Assembly (NCBI GenBank): GCA_028689615.1
Contig: JAQVCV010000021.1
Coordinates: forward strand, 1 to 60,685
Direction of reading: 5' to 3'
From: Bacteroidales bacterium
Lineage (GTDB): Bacteria; Bacteroidota; Bacteroidia; Bacteroidales; TTA-H9
DNA length: 60,685 bases
Shown: in pieces, positions 29,110 to 38,884 of the stretch
Numbering within the stretch: the stretch's first letter is position 1
Layout of the letters: every line of letters starts with the position of its first letter
Notes under the pieces: generated by a model
Database searches by the model: none
The model's input: only the letters and a program-made list of their open reading frames with translations
Told to the model about the DNA's origin: nothing
Made by a program: the position numbers and the translations under genes

Positions 29110-31428
29110 TCAATCAATTACTTCAAATTTAACTACATCAGAAGAATGGTCTTTAAAATTTACAAAACGAACCAGGTAGGTACCTGCCAACGGCGATTGC
29201 CAAAGAAAATGGTGTTGCATTTTATCTACATCTTTGCGCAAAACACACTCACCCATCATGTTAAACACTTCAACCATACCTTCCTGATAATCTGTTTCAA
29301 GGGTTACCCATCCATCCGAAGGGTTAGGAAAAACCTTTAGTTTTTGGGAATCCCGCACCGGCAATTGGCCTATCCCTGTACCAAATTTTTTTATGGCCAA
29401 CACATAATCGCCAGGTTTCAGGTGATTTACCAGAACAGCCCCTGCAAAAGCTGTTCCCTGCTTCACGGCATCGGTGAGTTGCCAATCGCACGAAGCATCG
29501 GGGCGGTAAAGCAGCATAAGCGAATCGGCTGAAGAGACAAGAAGGCTGTCGTCGATATGCAGCGACTTGGAATAAGTAAACCGCCCGGTGGCATCAAATC
29601 CTTCGGGGAAGCACCCCTTTACCTGCCAAAATCTGAAATTGCTGAGTACCCATCCGTCAACAGGGGTTTTTAAAGGATCCGGAGCAACACGGTAATGACT
29701 TACATGCACCACGGCTGAATCAACCAAAGCATTAACAATCAGCTTAAAATAGGTATCAGAAAAATCAATGGTTCCGGTGGATTTGACGGTACGTCGCTCG
29801 GTGGTCATGGCTGTTGGTACACGTATATCTGGATCAACCAAAGCCCATGCAGGTTTGATTCCCGTGGTGGTCTCGAAAACTGCTGTCTGGCCCGAAATAT
29901 CTACGGTATCTGCACCTTGAAACCTCCCGGTGGAATCGTAAAGCAAGACCGGCACCCGGTTTTGGGTAAAAAACGCTGGTGCATCGCGTAGTTTTTGCTG
30001 AACAAACCCCTTTGTTTTCCAACCATACCCATCGGGCACTATTTGCATCGAATCGACAACAAAAGCGGGAAATCCCGGGTTAAAAACCCAACCATCGAAA
30101 AACCCGGTCAGATCAACTCCTGTCTGTTGACTCAGGAAATCGCGCAATTCGACAGAAGTGGCGTGGTTGAACTTTTTGTGTCGCAGCCAGGCACGAACCG
30201 CGGGGAAAAACTTTTCATCTCCCAGGTACCACCGCAAAGCATGGGCAACGAGACCGCCTTTCTGATAAACCGTTTCACCGTAAGTGTATTCGGTAGGTAT
30301 TCCCACCAAAGCACGGTAGCCCCCGTCGGCAAGGTGGGCTCCGCTTATAACATCGCGGTGTTTGTTCTTGAGGTAAGAGTCGTAAGCTTCGTTTCCATAA
30401 AGAATTTCCTGTGTGAGGTACTCGTTGAACACGGCCCAACCCTCGTTGAGCCACATCTCTTCGGCATTGGCACAGGTCACCATATCGCCAAACCACATAT
30501 GCGACAGCTCATGAGCCCAAAGCCATTCATTTTCAGCACCCAGACTACCAACCGGGTAGGCTACATTGGCGGCATGTTCCATGGCACCCTTGTTGGTTCC
30601 GCAAAACCCGATCCGATCGAATGGATAAGGTTCCCAGGCAGCTTCAAAACCCGCGGTTACAGCTTTTAGATTGGTAAACAATGCCTTCACCCTGGTTGAG
30701 TCGGCGGCTTTGAAATGCAAACCGATGGGAATTTCGCGCTCCTGCCCCACGAAGACATCCTCGCGTGGCAAATAAGAAGAAACGGCAACAGAAGCAAGAT
30801 AAGCCGGAACAGACTGTGCCATTTTCCAGTGATAAGTAAGGGTACCGTCACCATTGTGATCAACCCCCTGCATGGTACCACCACAAACAGCGTACATGTT
30901 GGTGTCAGTTGTTATGTGATAATCATAAGTAGCCCGCTCATGAAATTCGTCAATACAAGGAAACATGCAACGCCCGTAATTGTGAGGATCGGCTTCAAAA
31001 GCGATCCCAAGGTTGTAGGCCAGCCCGTTGTCGAAATGAAAACCACCCCAATTGTAAGGCTCGATAGTTGGAGTGCCTTGATACCAAATGGATAAAAAGG
31101 CCTGCTGTCCAGCCGTCATCGGCTGAGGCAAAGCTATTCGGATGGTATCGCCTGAGCGATCAACCTGAAGCAACTCATTGTCCATTTTTACCGAATCGAT
31201 GGACATTCCCAACAGGTTGAGTTGCACGACAGCAGATTGGTCCTCTCGCGACAGGATGGAGATCACTGCCTTTCCATAGAGAGTTTTCTGGCTAAAGCTT
31301 CGAATATCGAGCGACAAATCGTAATGGGTAACAGTGACGGGAAAATACACCTGCCCAAGTGCCCCAACATGAAGAATTGCGGTAACAATCAACAGCATCA
31401 GAGCCTTTAAAGATGAGATTTTTTTCAT
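29110..31428 (-). CDS. M1-family metallopeptidase with T9SS sorting domain (772 aa)
   Basis: A Sec signal peptide (about 1-25), then an M1 aminopeptidase: the GAMEHAAN exopeptidase-type segment and the zinc site HELSHMWFGD with the downstream Glu in NEGWAVFNEY. The C-terminal ~75 residues form a T9SS type A sorting domain (KVFPNPSDGWVTLETD ... TYLVRF), so the enzyme is exported through T9SS to the surface or medium. It probably trims peptides outside the cell. The ATG at 31428 begins a typical signal peptide. Confidence 0.88.
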   Translation of the reverse strand: MKKISSLKALMLLIVTAILHVGALGQVYFPVTVTHYDLSLDIRSFSQKTLYGKAVISILSREDQSAVVQLNLLGMSIDSVKMDNELLQVDRSGDTIRIALPQPMTAGQQAFLSIWYQGTPTIEPYNWGGFHFDNGLAYNLGIAFEADPHNYGRCMFPCIDEFHERATYDYHITTDTNMYAVCGGTMQGVDHNGDGTLTYHWKMAQSVPAYLASVAVSSYLPREDVFVGQEREIPIGLHFKAADSTRVKALFTNLKAVTAGFEAAWEPYPFDRIGFCGTNKGAMEHAANVAYPVGSLGAENEWLWAHELSHMWFGDMVTCANAEEMWLNEGWAVFNEYLTQEILYGNEAYDSYLKNKHRDVISGAHLADGGYRALVGIPTEYTYGETVYQKGGLVAHALRWYLGDEKFFPAVRAWLRHKKFNHATSVELRDFLSQQTGVDLTGFFDGWVFNPGFPAFVVDSMQIVPDGYGWKTKGFVQQKLRDAPAFFTQNRVPVLLYDSTGRFQGADTVDISGQTAVFETTTGIKPAWALVDPDIRVPTAMTTERRTVKSTGTIDFSDTYFKLIVNALVDSAVVHVSHYRVAPDPLKTPVDGWVLSNFRFWQVKGCFPEGFDATGRFTYSKSLHIDDSLLVSSADSLMLLYRPDASCDWQLTDAVKQGTAFAGAVLVNHLKPGDYVLAIKKFGTGIGQLPVRDSQKLKVFPNPSDGWVTLETDYQEGMVEVFNMMGECVLRKDVDKMQHHFLWQSPLAGTYLVRFVNFKDHSSDVVKFEVID

Positions 31429-31467
31429 GGTGATGGATGTTTATAAGTGGTTCTATCCGATTGAATG

Positions 31468-31483
31468 CAAACGTACAAATTTA
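31468..31483 (-). promoter_or_regulatory. Two overlapping -7 boxes for the M1 peptidase gene
   Basis: On the minus strand TAAATTTG (31476-31483) and TACGTTTG (31468-31475) both fit TAnnTTTG; which is used cannot be told. They lie 39-54 bp before the ATG. Confidence 0.4.
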
Positions 31484-31805
31484 GCGTCAATCTGAAAAGA
31501 AGCTTACAAACCATGCCGTTCGATATCGGACACCACCCTGTTCGATGCGGCACACAAAAGAACTTTACAGGCAATATAAGTAACATCTAATTCGTTTTCA
31601 AACAATAAGATACACCTATGGCATGTTTTTTAATAAACGGAAGGATTGATACTTCGGGCTGATTCGAGAACAATTTGCTCAATTGGGTGTAATTTTTAGC
31701 GAAAAACATCGTCGAAAAAGGTGTTACTCCAATTTGGAAAAAATTTAAGGCTTTGAACCGAAGTTTCTCACTCTGATTCATAAACTGAGAAATACTGTAA
31801 TAAAG
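31484..31805. other. Intergenic region between divergent genes, no gene recognised
   Basis: About 320 bp. It contains a 64-codon minus-strand open frame (31587-31781) without family resemblance, ribosome site or promoter, which I do not call as a gene. No TAnnTTTG box was picked out for the downstream TolC gene. Confidence 0.5.
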
Positions 31806-33257
31806 ATGAATTTCAACACATTATTAAGTTTTCGAAGCACCCTGATGGTGCTGATGATGGTTCCGGTAATTGGCATGTCGCAGGGGCTTGAACCCAAAGC
31901 CTGGTCGCTTGAGCAGTGTATCAATTACGCTCGCGACAACAACCTCAACGTCAGAAAACAACTGCTGAATGTAAAAATTGCCGACGCCAGTCTGCTCCAA
32001 AGCAAAGCAGCCCTGCTTCCCAACCTCAATGGCAGCGCCAACCATGTTTACAACTGGGGGCAAACCATTGATATGTACACCAACCAATTTGCGACGGAGC
32101 GGGTGCAATCGAACAATTTTTACATTCAGAGTCAGGTTACCCTTTTCAACGGCTTTCATAAGCTAAACCAGATCAGATACAACCAGTTGAATTTGATGGT
32201 AAACAAGCTTAGCGTTGAAAAAACCATCAACGATATTTCACTCAACGTAGTGACCTTCTACCTTCAAACGCTGTTTTACATCGAGCTCGAAAAAACCTCG
32301 AAACAGCAGTGGGAAGTTACCAAACAGCAAGTCGAAAAAATCCGCAAAATGGTGGATGCAGGCACGATGGCTCAAGGAGAATTGTTCAACATCGAGTCGC
32401 AGGCTGCTACCGAAGAGCTGGCCTGGATTGAAGCACGCAACAACCTGAGCATCTCCTACCTCACCCTTTCGCAATTGCTCGACCTGAACAATCAACCTGA
32501 TTTCTCGATCGAAATTCCCGACATCTCACGCATAGGGCTCTCCGAAAACATCCCTGCTCCCAAAGAGGTTTTCGATTATGCCGCCGAAAATCAACCCGAT
32601 GTTAAGGGCTACAAGATCAATCTGGAGATGGCCATGCGATCGCTGAAAATAGCAAAAGGGGGCTACAGCCCTTCCCTCACCCTTGGAGGTAGTTGGGGAA
32701 CAGGCTATTCGGGAGCAGCCAAAGAAGGCGTCAACAAAATGGACATTCTCTATCCTATAGGCATCACTCAAAACACAGGAGAAACGGTACTTGGCTACGG
32801 GCAGACCTACGAATCGTACCGAACCAAATCGTTTAGCAACCAGATTCGTGATAACGAAAACAAATCGCTGGGGCTGTACCTGAGCATACCTATCTTCAAC
32901 GGGCTGTCAACCCATACTGCCATTGCGAAGGCCCGGGTTGCAGTTGAAAATGCTTCGCTCGACCTTGAGCTGTCGCGCAACAACCTCAACAAGGTGATTC
33001 AACAGGCCCACGCCGATGCTTTGGCTGCACTGCAGAAATTCAATGCTTCGGAAAAGAAACTTCGCGCTGCCGAGGAGAGTTTTCACTACGCCGAGAAAAA
33101 ATTCAACGTGGGAATGCTAACCAGCCTGGAGTATAACGAAAACAAGAAAAACCTCTCCAAAGCAGAGTCGGATTTGCTACAGGCTCGTTTTGATTACATC
33201 TTCAAAACAAAAATTCTCGACTTTTACTTAGGAAAAGAATTGACTTTAAAAAACTAA
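31806..33257 (+). CDS. TolC-family outer membrane efflux protein (483 aa)
   Basis: Signal peptide ending near GMSQG, then two OEP repeats of long coiled-coil helices with a WSLEQCINYARDNN start and a second-half ISIPIFNGLSTHTAIAKAR strand-turn. It forms a trimeric exit duct in the outer membrane for a tripartite export system. It is followed 60 bp later by the membrane-fusion protein; the substrate is unknown. Confidence 0.88.
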   Translation: MNFNTLLSFRSTLMVLMMVPVIGMSQGLEPKAWSLEQCINYARDNNLNVRKQLLNVKIADASLLQSKAALLPNLNGSANHVYNWGQTIDMYTNQFATERVQSNNFYIQSQVTLFNGFHKLNQIRYNQLNLMVNKLSVEKTINDISLNVVTFYLQTLFYIELEKTSKQQWEVTKQQVEKIRKMVDAGTMAQGELFNIESQAATEELAWIEARNNLSISYLTLSQLLDLNNQPDFSIEIPDISRIGLSENIPAPKEVFDYAAENQPDVKGYKINLEMAMRSLKIAKGGYSPSLTLGGSWGTGYSGAAKEGVNKMDILYPIGITQNTGETVLGYGQTYESYRTKSFSNQIRDNENKSLGLYLSIPIFNGLSTHTAIAKARVAVENASLDLELSRNNLNKVIQQAHADALAALQKFNASEKKLRAAEESFHYAEKKFNVGMLTSLEYNENKKNLSKAESDLLQARFDYIFKTKILDFYLGKELTLKN

Positions 33258-33317
33258 TAACGTCAGATTAAAGGCTACGGCAGCCATAACCCGGAGCCCC
33301 TATTCACCCCTATAGCT

Positions 33318-34679
33318 ATGAAAAAATCAAAGAAAAAAACGTATTACATTATCGGAGGAGTTGTGCTGGTGCTACTGGTTGTTCTGGCCATTGTGAAGCG
33401 CAACAACAAAGACCTTCCCAAGGTTGCAACCGAGAAATCGGAGCTTCGCACCATTGTTGAAACGGTTACGGCAAACGGCAAAATTCAGCCCGAAACCGAT
33501 GTGAAAATCAGTCCTTACATCTCGGGCGAAATAGTTGAATTACTGGTTAAAGAAGGCGATTTGGTGACTCAGGGGCAATTGCTTGTTAAAATCGACCCTG
33601 AAATTTATAAGTCAACCCTTGAACAAAACGAGGCTCAACTCAACGGGCAACGCGCCAACCTGGCCAACAGTCGTGCTATGAAAGCTCAGGTTGAAGCACG
33701 GCTTGCCAATGCCGAAACCAATTTCAACCGCCAGAAAAAACTTTGGGAACAGAAAGTGATCAGCGACGCCGATTTCGAAACAGCCAAAACCAATCTGGAT
33801 GTCGCCAAAGCCGATTTGGAAGCAGCCAAACAAAGCGTGAAAGCAGCCGAATTTTCGGTAACCAGCCTCGAGGCAGCCCTCCGCAAGGCTCACGAAGATT
33901 TCAGGAAGACAGCGGTTTATGCCCCTGCCGATGGCAAAGTTTCGCAACTTAGCGTTGAAAAGGGGGAACGGGTTACAGGCGCTTCACAATTCTCGGCAGG
34001 AACCGAACTGATGCGCATCGCAAACCTCAACAGCATGGAAGCTCGCGTTGAGGTGAACGAAAACGACATCGTGAGGGTAAAAATGGGCGATACCTGCCTT
34101 ATTGAGGTTGATGCCTACCTGAACCGCAAATTCCGCGGCATTGTAACTCAAATTGCTACATCGTCCAAATCGTCGGTTGGCACAAGCGTTGACCAGGTTA
34201 CCAATTTTGAAGTAAGAATCCACATCGATAAAACATCCTACACCGACCTGATCCCCGCAGATCGTCCCGATTTCTCCCCTTTCAGACCGGGAATGTCAAC
34301 CAGTGTTGAAATACAGACCCGAACTGTTAACAACGTGGTAGCCGTACCCATTCAGGCCGTAACAACCCGCGAAGACACCACCGGCAAACGGTTCCACAGA
34401 AAGAAAACCGAAAGCGAAAACGAGAATTCGGACGAATCCAAAAAGGCCAAACAAAACGAACCCTTCAAAGAATATGTATTTGTTTACGACAACGGTATCG
34501 TGAAACTTCAAGAGGTGAAAACCGGAATACAGGACAACACCTGGATTGAAATTCTTAGCGGGCTGCAACAAGGAGTTGAGGTGGTGGCCGCACCCTATCT
34601 TGCAATCTCCAAAGATTTGAAAAACGCTGACAAGGTTGAAAAGGTTGAAAAAGACAAGCTTTTCGAGAAAGATAAATAA
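33318..34679 (+). CDS. Membrane-fusion protein, MacA/HlyD-like (453 aa)
   Basis: One N-terminal anchor helix (about residues 8-24), a lipoyl half-motif (GEIVELLVKEGDLVTQGQ), a long alpha-hairpin (about 95-200), the second lipoyl half (VYAPADGKVSQLSVEKGERV), beta-barrel and membrane-proximal domains, and a Lys/Glu-rich insertion (about 360-380) and tail. It bridges an inner membrane pump to TolC. MacA-type proteins normally sit beside an ABC permease and ATPase (MacB); neither follows, because a terminator lies 23 bp downstream. Confidence 0.86.
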   Translation: MKKSKKKTYYIIGGVVLVLLVVLAIVKRNNKDLPKVATEKSELRTIVETVTANGKIQPETDVKISPYISGEIVELLVKEGDLVTQGQLLVKIDPEIYKSTLEQNEAQLNGQRANLANSRAMKAQVEARLANAETNFNRQKKLWEQKVISDADFETAKTNLDVAKADLEAAKQSVKAAEFSVTSLEAALRKAHEDFRKTAVYAPADGKVSQLSVEKGERVTGASQFSAGTELMRIANLNSMEARVEVNENDIVRVKMGDTCLIEVDAYLNRKFRGIVTQIATSSKSSVGTSVDQVTNFEVRIHIDKTSYTDLIPADRPDFSPFRPGMSTSVEIQTRTVNNVVAVPIQAVTTREDTTGKRFHRKKTESENENSDESKKAKQNEPFKEYVFVYDNGIVKLQEVKTGIQDNTWIEILSGLQQGVEVVAAPYLAISKDLKNADKVEKVEKDKLFEKDK

Positions 34680-34701
34680 ACTGAACCAGCCCCATAACTC
34701 G

Positions 34702-34732
34702 AGAGGAGCCCTTGCAGGGCTCCTCTTTTTTT
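34702..34732 (+). terminator. Rho-independent terminator after the MFP gene
   Basis: An 11-bp perfect stem (34702-34712 with 34716-34726), 3-base loop and a run of T. Confidence 0.88.
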
Positions 34733-34814
34733 GCGTCAAGGCCAACCCGCACGAGCTATGCTTCTGATTGTCTGCGTACATCAACTATATCTAAGTGCAT
34801 CCGATAGTTTTCCA

Positions 34815-34822
34815 TACCTTTG
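34815..34822 (+). promoter_or_regulatory. -7 box of the hyf-like (Ehr) operon
   Basis: TACCTTTG, exact TAnnTTTG match, 30 bp before the first ATG at 34853. It overlaps the in-frame TTG at 34820, which rules that codon out as the start. No -33 TTG at 19-21 bp was seen. Confidence 0.6.
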
Positions 34823-34852
34823 CCCCCAATTTCAGAAAAACCTCCTTCATTC

Positions 34853-36853
34853 ATGGCTCACATCCCGACACTCATAAGCTCTGCGTGGCTTTTTTTGGCA
34901 GTATTCTTAATTCTGATTGCTGTAGTGAGTGCAAAAAACAAAGGGCGAGTAGCATTTCTAGCAACAGGAATCGCGGGACTGGTGACCAGTGTACCTGCTG
35001 TATATGCACTAACAGGAACCCCTTTTTCGATGATGCTGGCTGGCATCAACTCACTGGGAACTGTCGAGATTGCTATCGACGGCCTTTCGGCATGGTTCGT
35101 AATCATCATCAACCTTATTGCTGTGGTTGGCGCCCTTTATGGGATGGGTTACCTGAAACCATACTCATCACAACATCAGAACTTAAGCCTTCACTGGGGA
35201 GCTTTCGTCGTTTTCCACCTCTCGATGCTTTGGGTGGTCATGTTGCGACACACTCTGGCATTTCTGGTGATGTGGGAAATCATGTCGGTAAGCTCGATGT
35301 TGCTTGTGATGTTCAACTATTCGCAACGCGATACCTTCAAGGCGGCTCTCAGTTACTTAATACAGATGCATGTGGGTGTAGCCATTCTTACCACAGCCTT
35401 TCTTTGGGTCTATTTTACAACAGGATCGTGGCAGATGTCGTCGGTGGCAAAGGCATTTGAGGCGCATCAATCAGTTGGTTTGTTCCTGCTGTTTTTCGCC
35501 GGATTCGGATTAAAAGCGGGCTTTATCCCTTTTCATACCTGGCTTCCCAAAGCACATCCTGCAGCTCCCTCACATATTTCGGGAGTGATGTCGGGGGTAA
35601 TTGTCAAAATGGGAATATACGGAATCCTTCGCGTGGCAGGTTTTTTACCCCAATCGTTACTGATGACTGCCGGCGAGATTCTAATGCTGATTTCGACAGC
35701 TACTGCCCTTTACGGCATCCTTCTTTCGGCCATTCAAAAAGACCTGAAGAGGCTGCTTGCCTTTTGCACAGTGGAAAACATCGGGATTGTTGGAATGGCA
35801 ATAGGCTTGGGAATGGTTGGTAAAAGCCTGCCTAACCACGGCATGATAATGGCCGGCTTTGGAGCTGCCTTGCTCCACACACTCAACCATGCACTTTTTA
35901 AGCCGCTGCTGTTTTTCGCGGCCGGAAATGTTTACACAGCAACCCATTCGCGCAACATTGAAAGTTTAGGCGGACTTCTGAAAAAAATGCCGGTTACCGC
36001 GATTCTGTTTCTGGTTGGGGCTATGGCTATTGGAGGACTTCCCCCCTTCAACGGTTTTATTTCCGAATTTGTGCTTTATAGCGGCCTTGTGGCGGGATTC
36101 AGAGTTGATTCCGCTGAAATAAGTACACTGATGGCTGTTTCCCTCACTGCACTGGTGATGGTTGGTGGACTCTCGGTTTTTGCTTTTACCCGGGCATTTG
36201 GAGTAACATTTCTGGGAACTCCCCGAACAAAGCTCGAACATGAACCCAAAGAGGTTTCAAAGCTGATGCTGATTTCACCTGTTTTTCTGGCATTGCTGAT
36301 GGTTCTGATTGGTGTTTTCCCCGGTCTCCTGCTCATGCCTCTCAATGGTGCTTTAATGCAAATAACAGGGATAAGTCTGGTGACGCCGCCAGCTATCACG
36401 GTACTGAACCTGCTCACCCGAATTGGCACCACTTCAGGAATCCTGATCGCAGTGGCGGGAGCATTGTGGATGGTGCGTCGTGCTGCCACCCGAAACCTGG
36501 TTGTTGAAAGAAACGAGACCTGGGGATGCGGATACAATGCCGGAACACCACGAATTCAATACACGGGGATGTCGTTCACCAGAAGCCTGACCAAACTTTC
36601 GGGCTTTATCCTCAACGAGAAAAAACATTTTCAAGAGATTGAAAACCATCACATCTCACCTGATGCACGAGGCTTCTTTACCCATTATCCTGAGCTTTTT
36701 GAAACCAGAATAATTCGCCCACTGCTCTGGCCATTTCTAATGGTTTTTAACTTGTTCGTGTTTATCCACAACGGCCGGGTTCAATCGTATGTGCTCTATG
36801 GAATTGCTTTTATTTTGCTGATTCTCATTGGTACTATGCTCAACATAATCTAG
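34853..36853 (+). CDS. NuoL/HyfB-like antiporter subunit 1 of an Ehr-type complex (666 aa)
   Basis: A 14-plus-helix inner membrane subunit homologous to NuoL, MrpA and HyfB. Charged residues of the proton path are kept: Glu142 in MWEIMS, Lys221 in GLKAGFIPFHTWLP and Lys252 in VIVKMGIYG; HPAAPSHISGVMSG is typical. The C-terminal part has the HyfB-type NETWGCGYNAG and QYTGMSF segments and a final helix. It opens a seven-gene operon with 5-18 bp gaps. The ATG at 34853 is chosen since the upstream extension overlaps the promoter. It probably translocates H+ or Na+. Confidence 0.88.
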   Translation: MAHIPTLISSAWLFLAVFLILIAVVSAKNKGRVAFLATGIAGLVTSVPAVYALTGTPFSMMLAGINSLGTVEIAIDGLSAWFVIIINLIAVVGALYGMGYLKPYSSQHQNLSLHWGAFVVFHLSMLWVVMLRHTLAFLVMWEIMSVSSMLLVMFNYSQRDTFKAALSYLIQMHVGVAILTTAFLWVYFTTGSWQMSSVAKAFEAHQSVGLFLLFFAGFGLKAGFIPFHTWLPKAHPAAPSHISGVMSGVIVKMGIYGILRVAGFLPQSLLMTAGEILMLISTATALYGILLSAIQKDLKRLLAFCTVENIGIVGMAIGLGMVGKSLPNHGMIMAGFGAALLHTLNHALFKPLLFFAAGNVYTATHSRNIESLGGLLKKMPVTAILFLVGAMAIGGLPPFNGFISEFVLYSGLVAGFRVDSAEISTLMAVSLTALVMVGGLSVFAFTRAFGVTFLGTPRTKLEHEPKEVSKLMLISPVFLALLMVLIGVFPGLLLMPLNGALMQITGISLVTPPAITVLNLLTRIGTTSGILIAVAGALWMVRRAATRNLVVERNETWGCGYNAGTPRIQYTGMSFTRSLTKLSGFILNEKKHFQEIENHHISPDARGFFTHYPELFETRIIRPLLWPFLMVFNLFVFIHNGRVQSYVLYGIAFILLILIGTMLNII

Positions 36854-36858
36854 CCACA

Positions 36859-38874
36859 ATGCTATTAATCTCCCTGATAACCCTTGTTGTAGCATTCAGC
36901 TTGCTCATCCCCGCCACATCCGCCCGTTCAAAGGGGATTGCTACCCTTTCGGGTGTGGTAACAAGCAGTATAATTTCAGGATTTTTTTCAATAAAATCGC
37001 TGTTAGGAAACACCTATCATGAACAAATAAACATGGGGGTAGTGCTGGGTAATGTTGATCTGGTGATAGATCCCCTATCGGCCTGGTTTATCTTATTGAT
37101 GAATTTTACGATAATCACATCGGTTGTTTACGCCACAGGTTATTTAAGGCATGCGCCATCCTCCACCCGGATGATGAACATGCACTGGATCAGCATCCTT
37201 ATAAATCAATTTTCGCTTACACTGGTGTTTGTTTTTCAAAACACCCTGGCGTTTCTATTGGCATGGGAGCTGATGGCAGTAAGCGCCTTTGTGCTGGTTG
37301 TCTTTGATCATCAAAAAATGGAAACCATACGAGCAGGGGTTAACTTTCTGATTCAGGCACATATAAGTGCATTGCTGTTAACTGTCCCGTTTATCTGGAT
37401 TTGGTCGCAAACGGGGAATATTAGTTTTTCGGGGCTGAGTACTTTTTTCGCGGAATCGGAGATTGGGCCCGCCATGCTGGTCTTCATCCTCTTCTTCTTT
37501 GGATTCGGGATAAAGGCCGGATTCATACCCCTTCATACTTGGTTGCCCTACGCGCACCCCGCTGCTCCAGCGCATATCTCGGGCTCAATGTCGGGGGTAA
37601 TGATAAAAACCGGAATATATGGAATATTAAGAATCATGCTTTTGAGCAATAACCATTGGTTAGCCATGGGATTGGTGGTATTGGCGGCTGGCATGGTTTC
37701 GTCGGTTTATGGAGTTATGCAAGCCATTGTTCAACACAACCTTAAACGATTGCTGGCCTACCACAGCATTGAGAACATCGGAATTATAGGCATAGGAATA
37801 GGGTTGGGTGCTGTTGGCACTGGTACTGATAATCAACTATTAGCCTGGGCAGGGTTTTCGGGAGGGATGCTTCATGTACTGAATCACTCCTTATTCAAAT
37901 CGTTGCTATTCTATGGTGCCGGAGTGGTATATCAGGTCAGGCATACCCTTCAGATCGATAAACTTGGAGGGTTGATGAAAACAATTCCAGCAACGGGCGC
38001 TTTGTTCCTTATAGCCTCAATGGCTATCAGCGGATTGCCCCCATTCAACGGTTTTATTAGTGAGTTTCTAATCTATTATGGTCTTTTCGGCTCACTCAAC
38101 AATCACAGTTTTGCTTTCACTGCATTGTTTATTCTTGCAATAATAGCATTGGTGCTCACCGGAGGACTGGCGGTTTTTTGCTTCGCGAAAGCATTTGGAA
38201 TTGTTTTTTTGGGTTCACCCCGCGAAAACAATGTAGCAAAACCCATGCTTCCTGCTAAAAGCCAGACAGGAGCAATGGTTGCAGCAGTCATACCGATTGT
38301 TGCCATTGGGCTGATGCCTCAGCAGATAACCTTGGTGCTCACGCGGGTCACTACCATGTTCGTAGCTTCACCCATGTCGCCCGATTTCTTTAAAATGGTT
38401 GATGTGATGCAAAACATCAGCCTTGCATCACTGGCACTATTTGTAATAGCAATTTTGCTGTGGTTTTTCAGGCTAAAACTGCAAAAAAAAGAATCAATAG
38501 AAAACAGAGAAACCTGGGGATGCGGTTGGCAAAACTCAGAATACAAAATGCAATACACCGCGAGTTCGTTCGCCCACAGCTATCGAAAACTTATCGAACC
38601 ACTTCTCTTAATAAAACGGTACCGCCCCGCGGGAGATTCACTTCTTCCAAAACCAGAGGGCTTTTCAACACACCTAGCTGATCGACTGGAAATTTCTCTG
38701 GTCAATACACCTGTCCGAAAGATTAAAGCAATACTAGGGCGCTTCAATTTCTTACAAAACGGGAGCATCCAGTTCTATATTTTATATGGCATAATCTTCA
38801 TGACCATGATCCTGATTATTCCATACCTCTTCGAGGGAATTAAATTTATTTCAGAATTAATTAAGCAAATATAA
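36859..38874 (+). CDS. NuoL/HyfB-like antiporter subunit 2 (671 aa)
   Basis: A paralogue of the preceding gene starting 5 bp after it. The same key positions are present: Glu137 in AWELMA, Lys219 in GFGIKAGFIPLHTWLP, Lys250 in GVMIKTGIYG, HPAAPAHISGSMSG, and the C-terminal ETWGCGWQNSEYKMQYT segment. Both copies are full length and neither shows decay, so the complex likely holds two NuoL-type modules. In E. coli Hyf the corresponding extra subunit is HyfD, which is shorter and lies after HyfC. Confidence 0.87.
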   Translation: MLLISLITLVVAFSLLIPATSARSKGIATLSGVVTSSIISGFFSIKSLLGNTYHEQINMGVVLGNVDLVIDPLSAWFILLMNFTIITSVVYATGYLRHAPSSTRMMNMHWISILINQFSLTLVFVFQNTLAFLLAWELMAVSAFVLVVFDHQKMETIRAGVNFLIQAHISALLLTVPFIWIWSQTGNISFSGLSTFFAESEIGPAMLVFILFFFGFGIKAGFIPLHTWLPYAHPAAPAHISGSMSGVMIKTGIYGILRIMLLSNNHWLAMGLVVLAAGMVSSVYGVMQAIVQHNLKRLLAYHSIENIGIIGIGIGLGAVGTGTDNQLLAWAGFSGGMLHVLNHSLFKSLLFYGAGVVYQVRHTLQIDKLGGLMKTIPATGALFLIASMAISGLPPFNGFISEFLIYYGLFGSLNNHSFAFTALFILAIIALVLTGGLAVFCFAKAFGIVFLGSPRENNVAKPMLPAKSQTGAMVAAVIPIVAIGLMPQQITLVLTRVTTMFVASPMSPDFFKMVDVMQNISLASLALFVIAILLWFFRLKLQKKESIENRETWGCGWQNSEYKMQYTASSFAHSYRKLIEPLLLIKRYRPAGDSLLPKPEGFSTHLADRLEISLVNTPVRKIKAILGRFNFLQNGSIQFYILYGIIFMTMILIIPYLFEGIKFISELIKQI

Positions 38875-38884
38875 CACACAGATT

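Noticed and set aside
31587..31781. 64-codon minus-strand frame in the intergenic gap before the TolC gene
   Set aside because: No start signal, promoter or resemblance to a family; AT-rich random frame is more likely.
34820..34852. In-frame upstream TTG start for the first Ehr-operon gene
   Set aside because: It overlaps the TACCTTTG promoter box, so it would not be transcribed.
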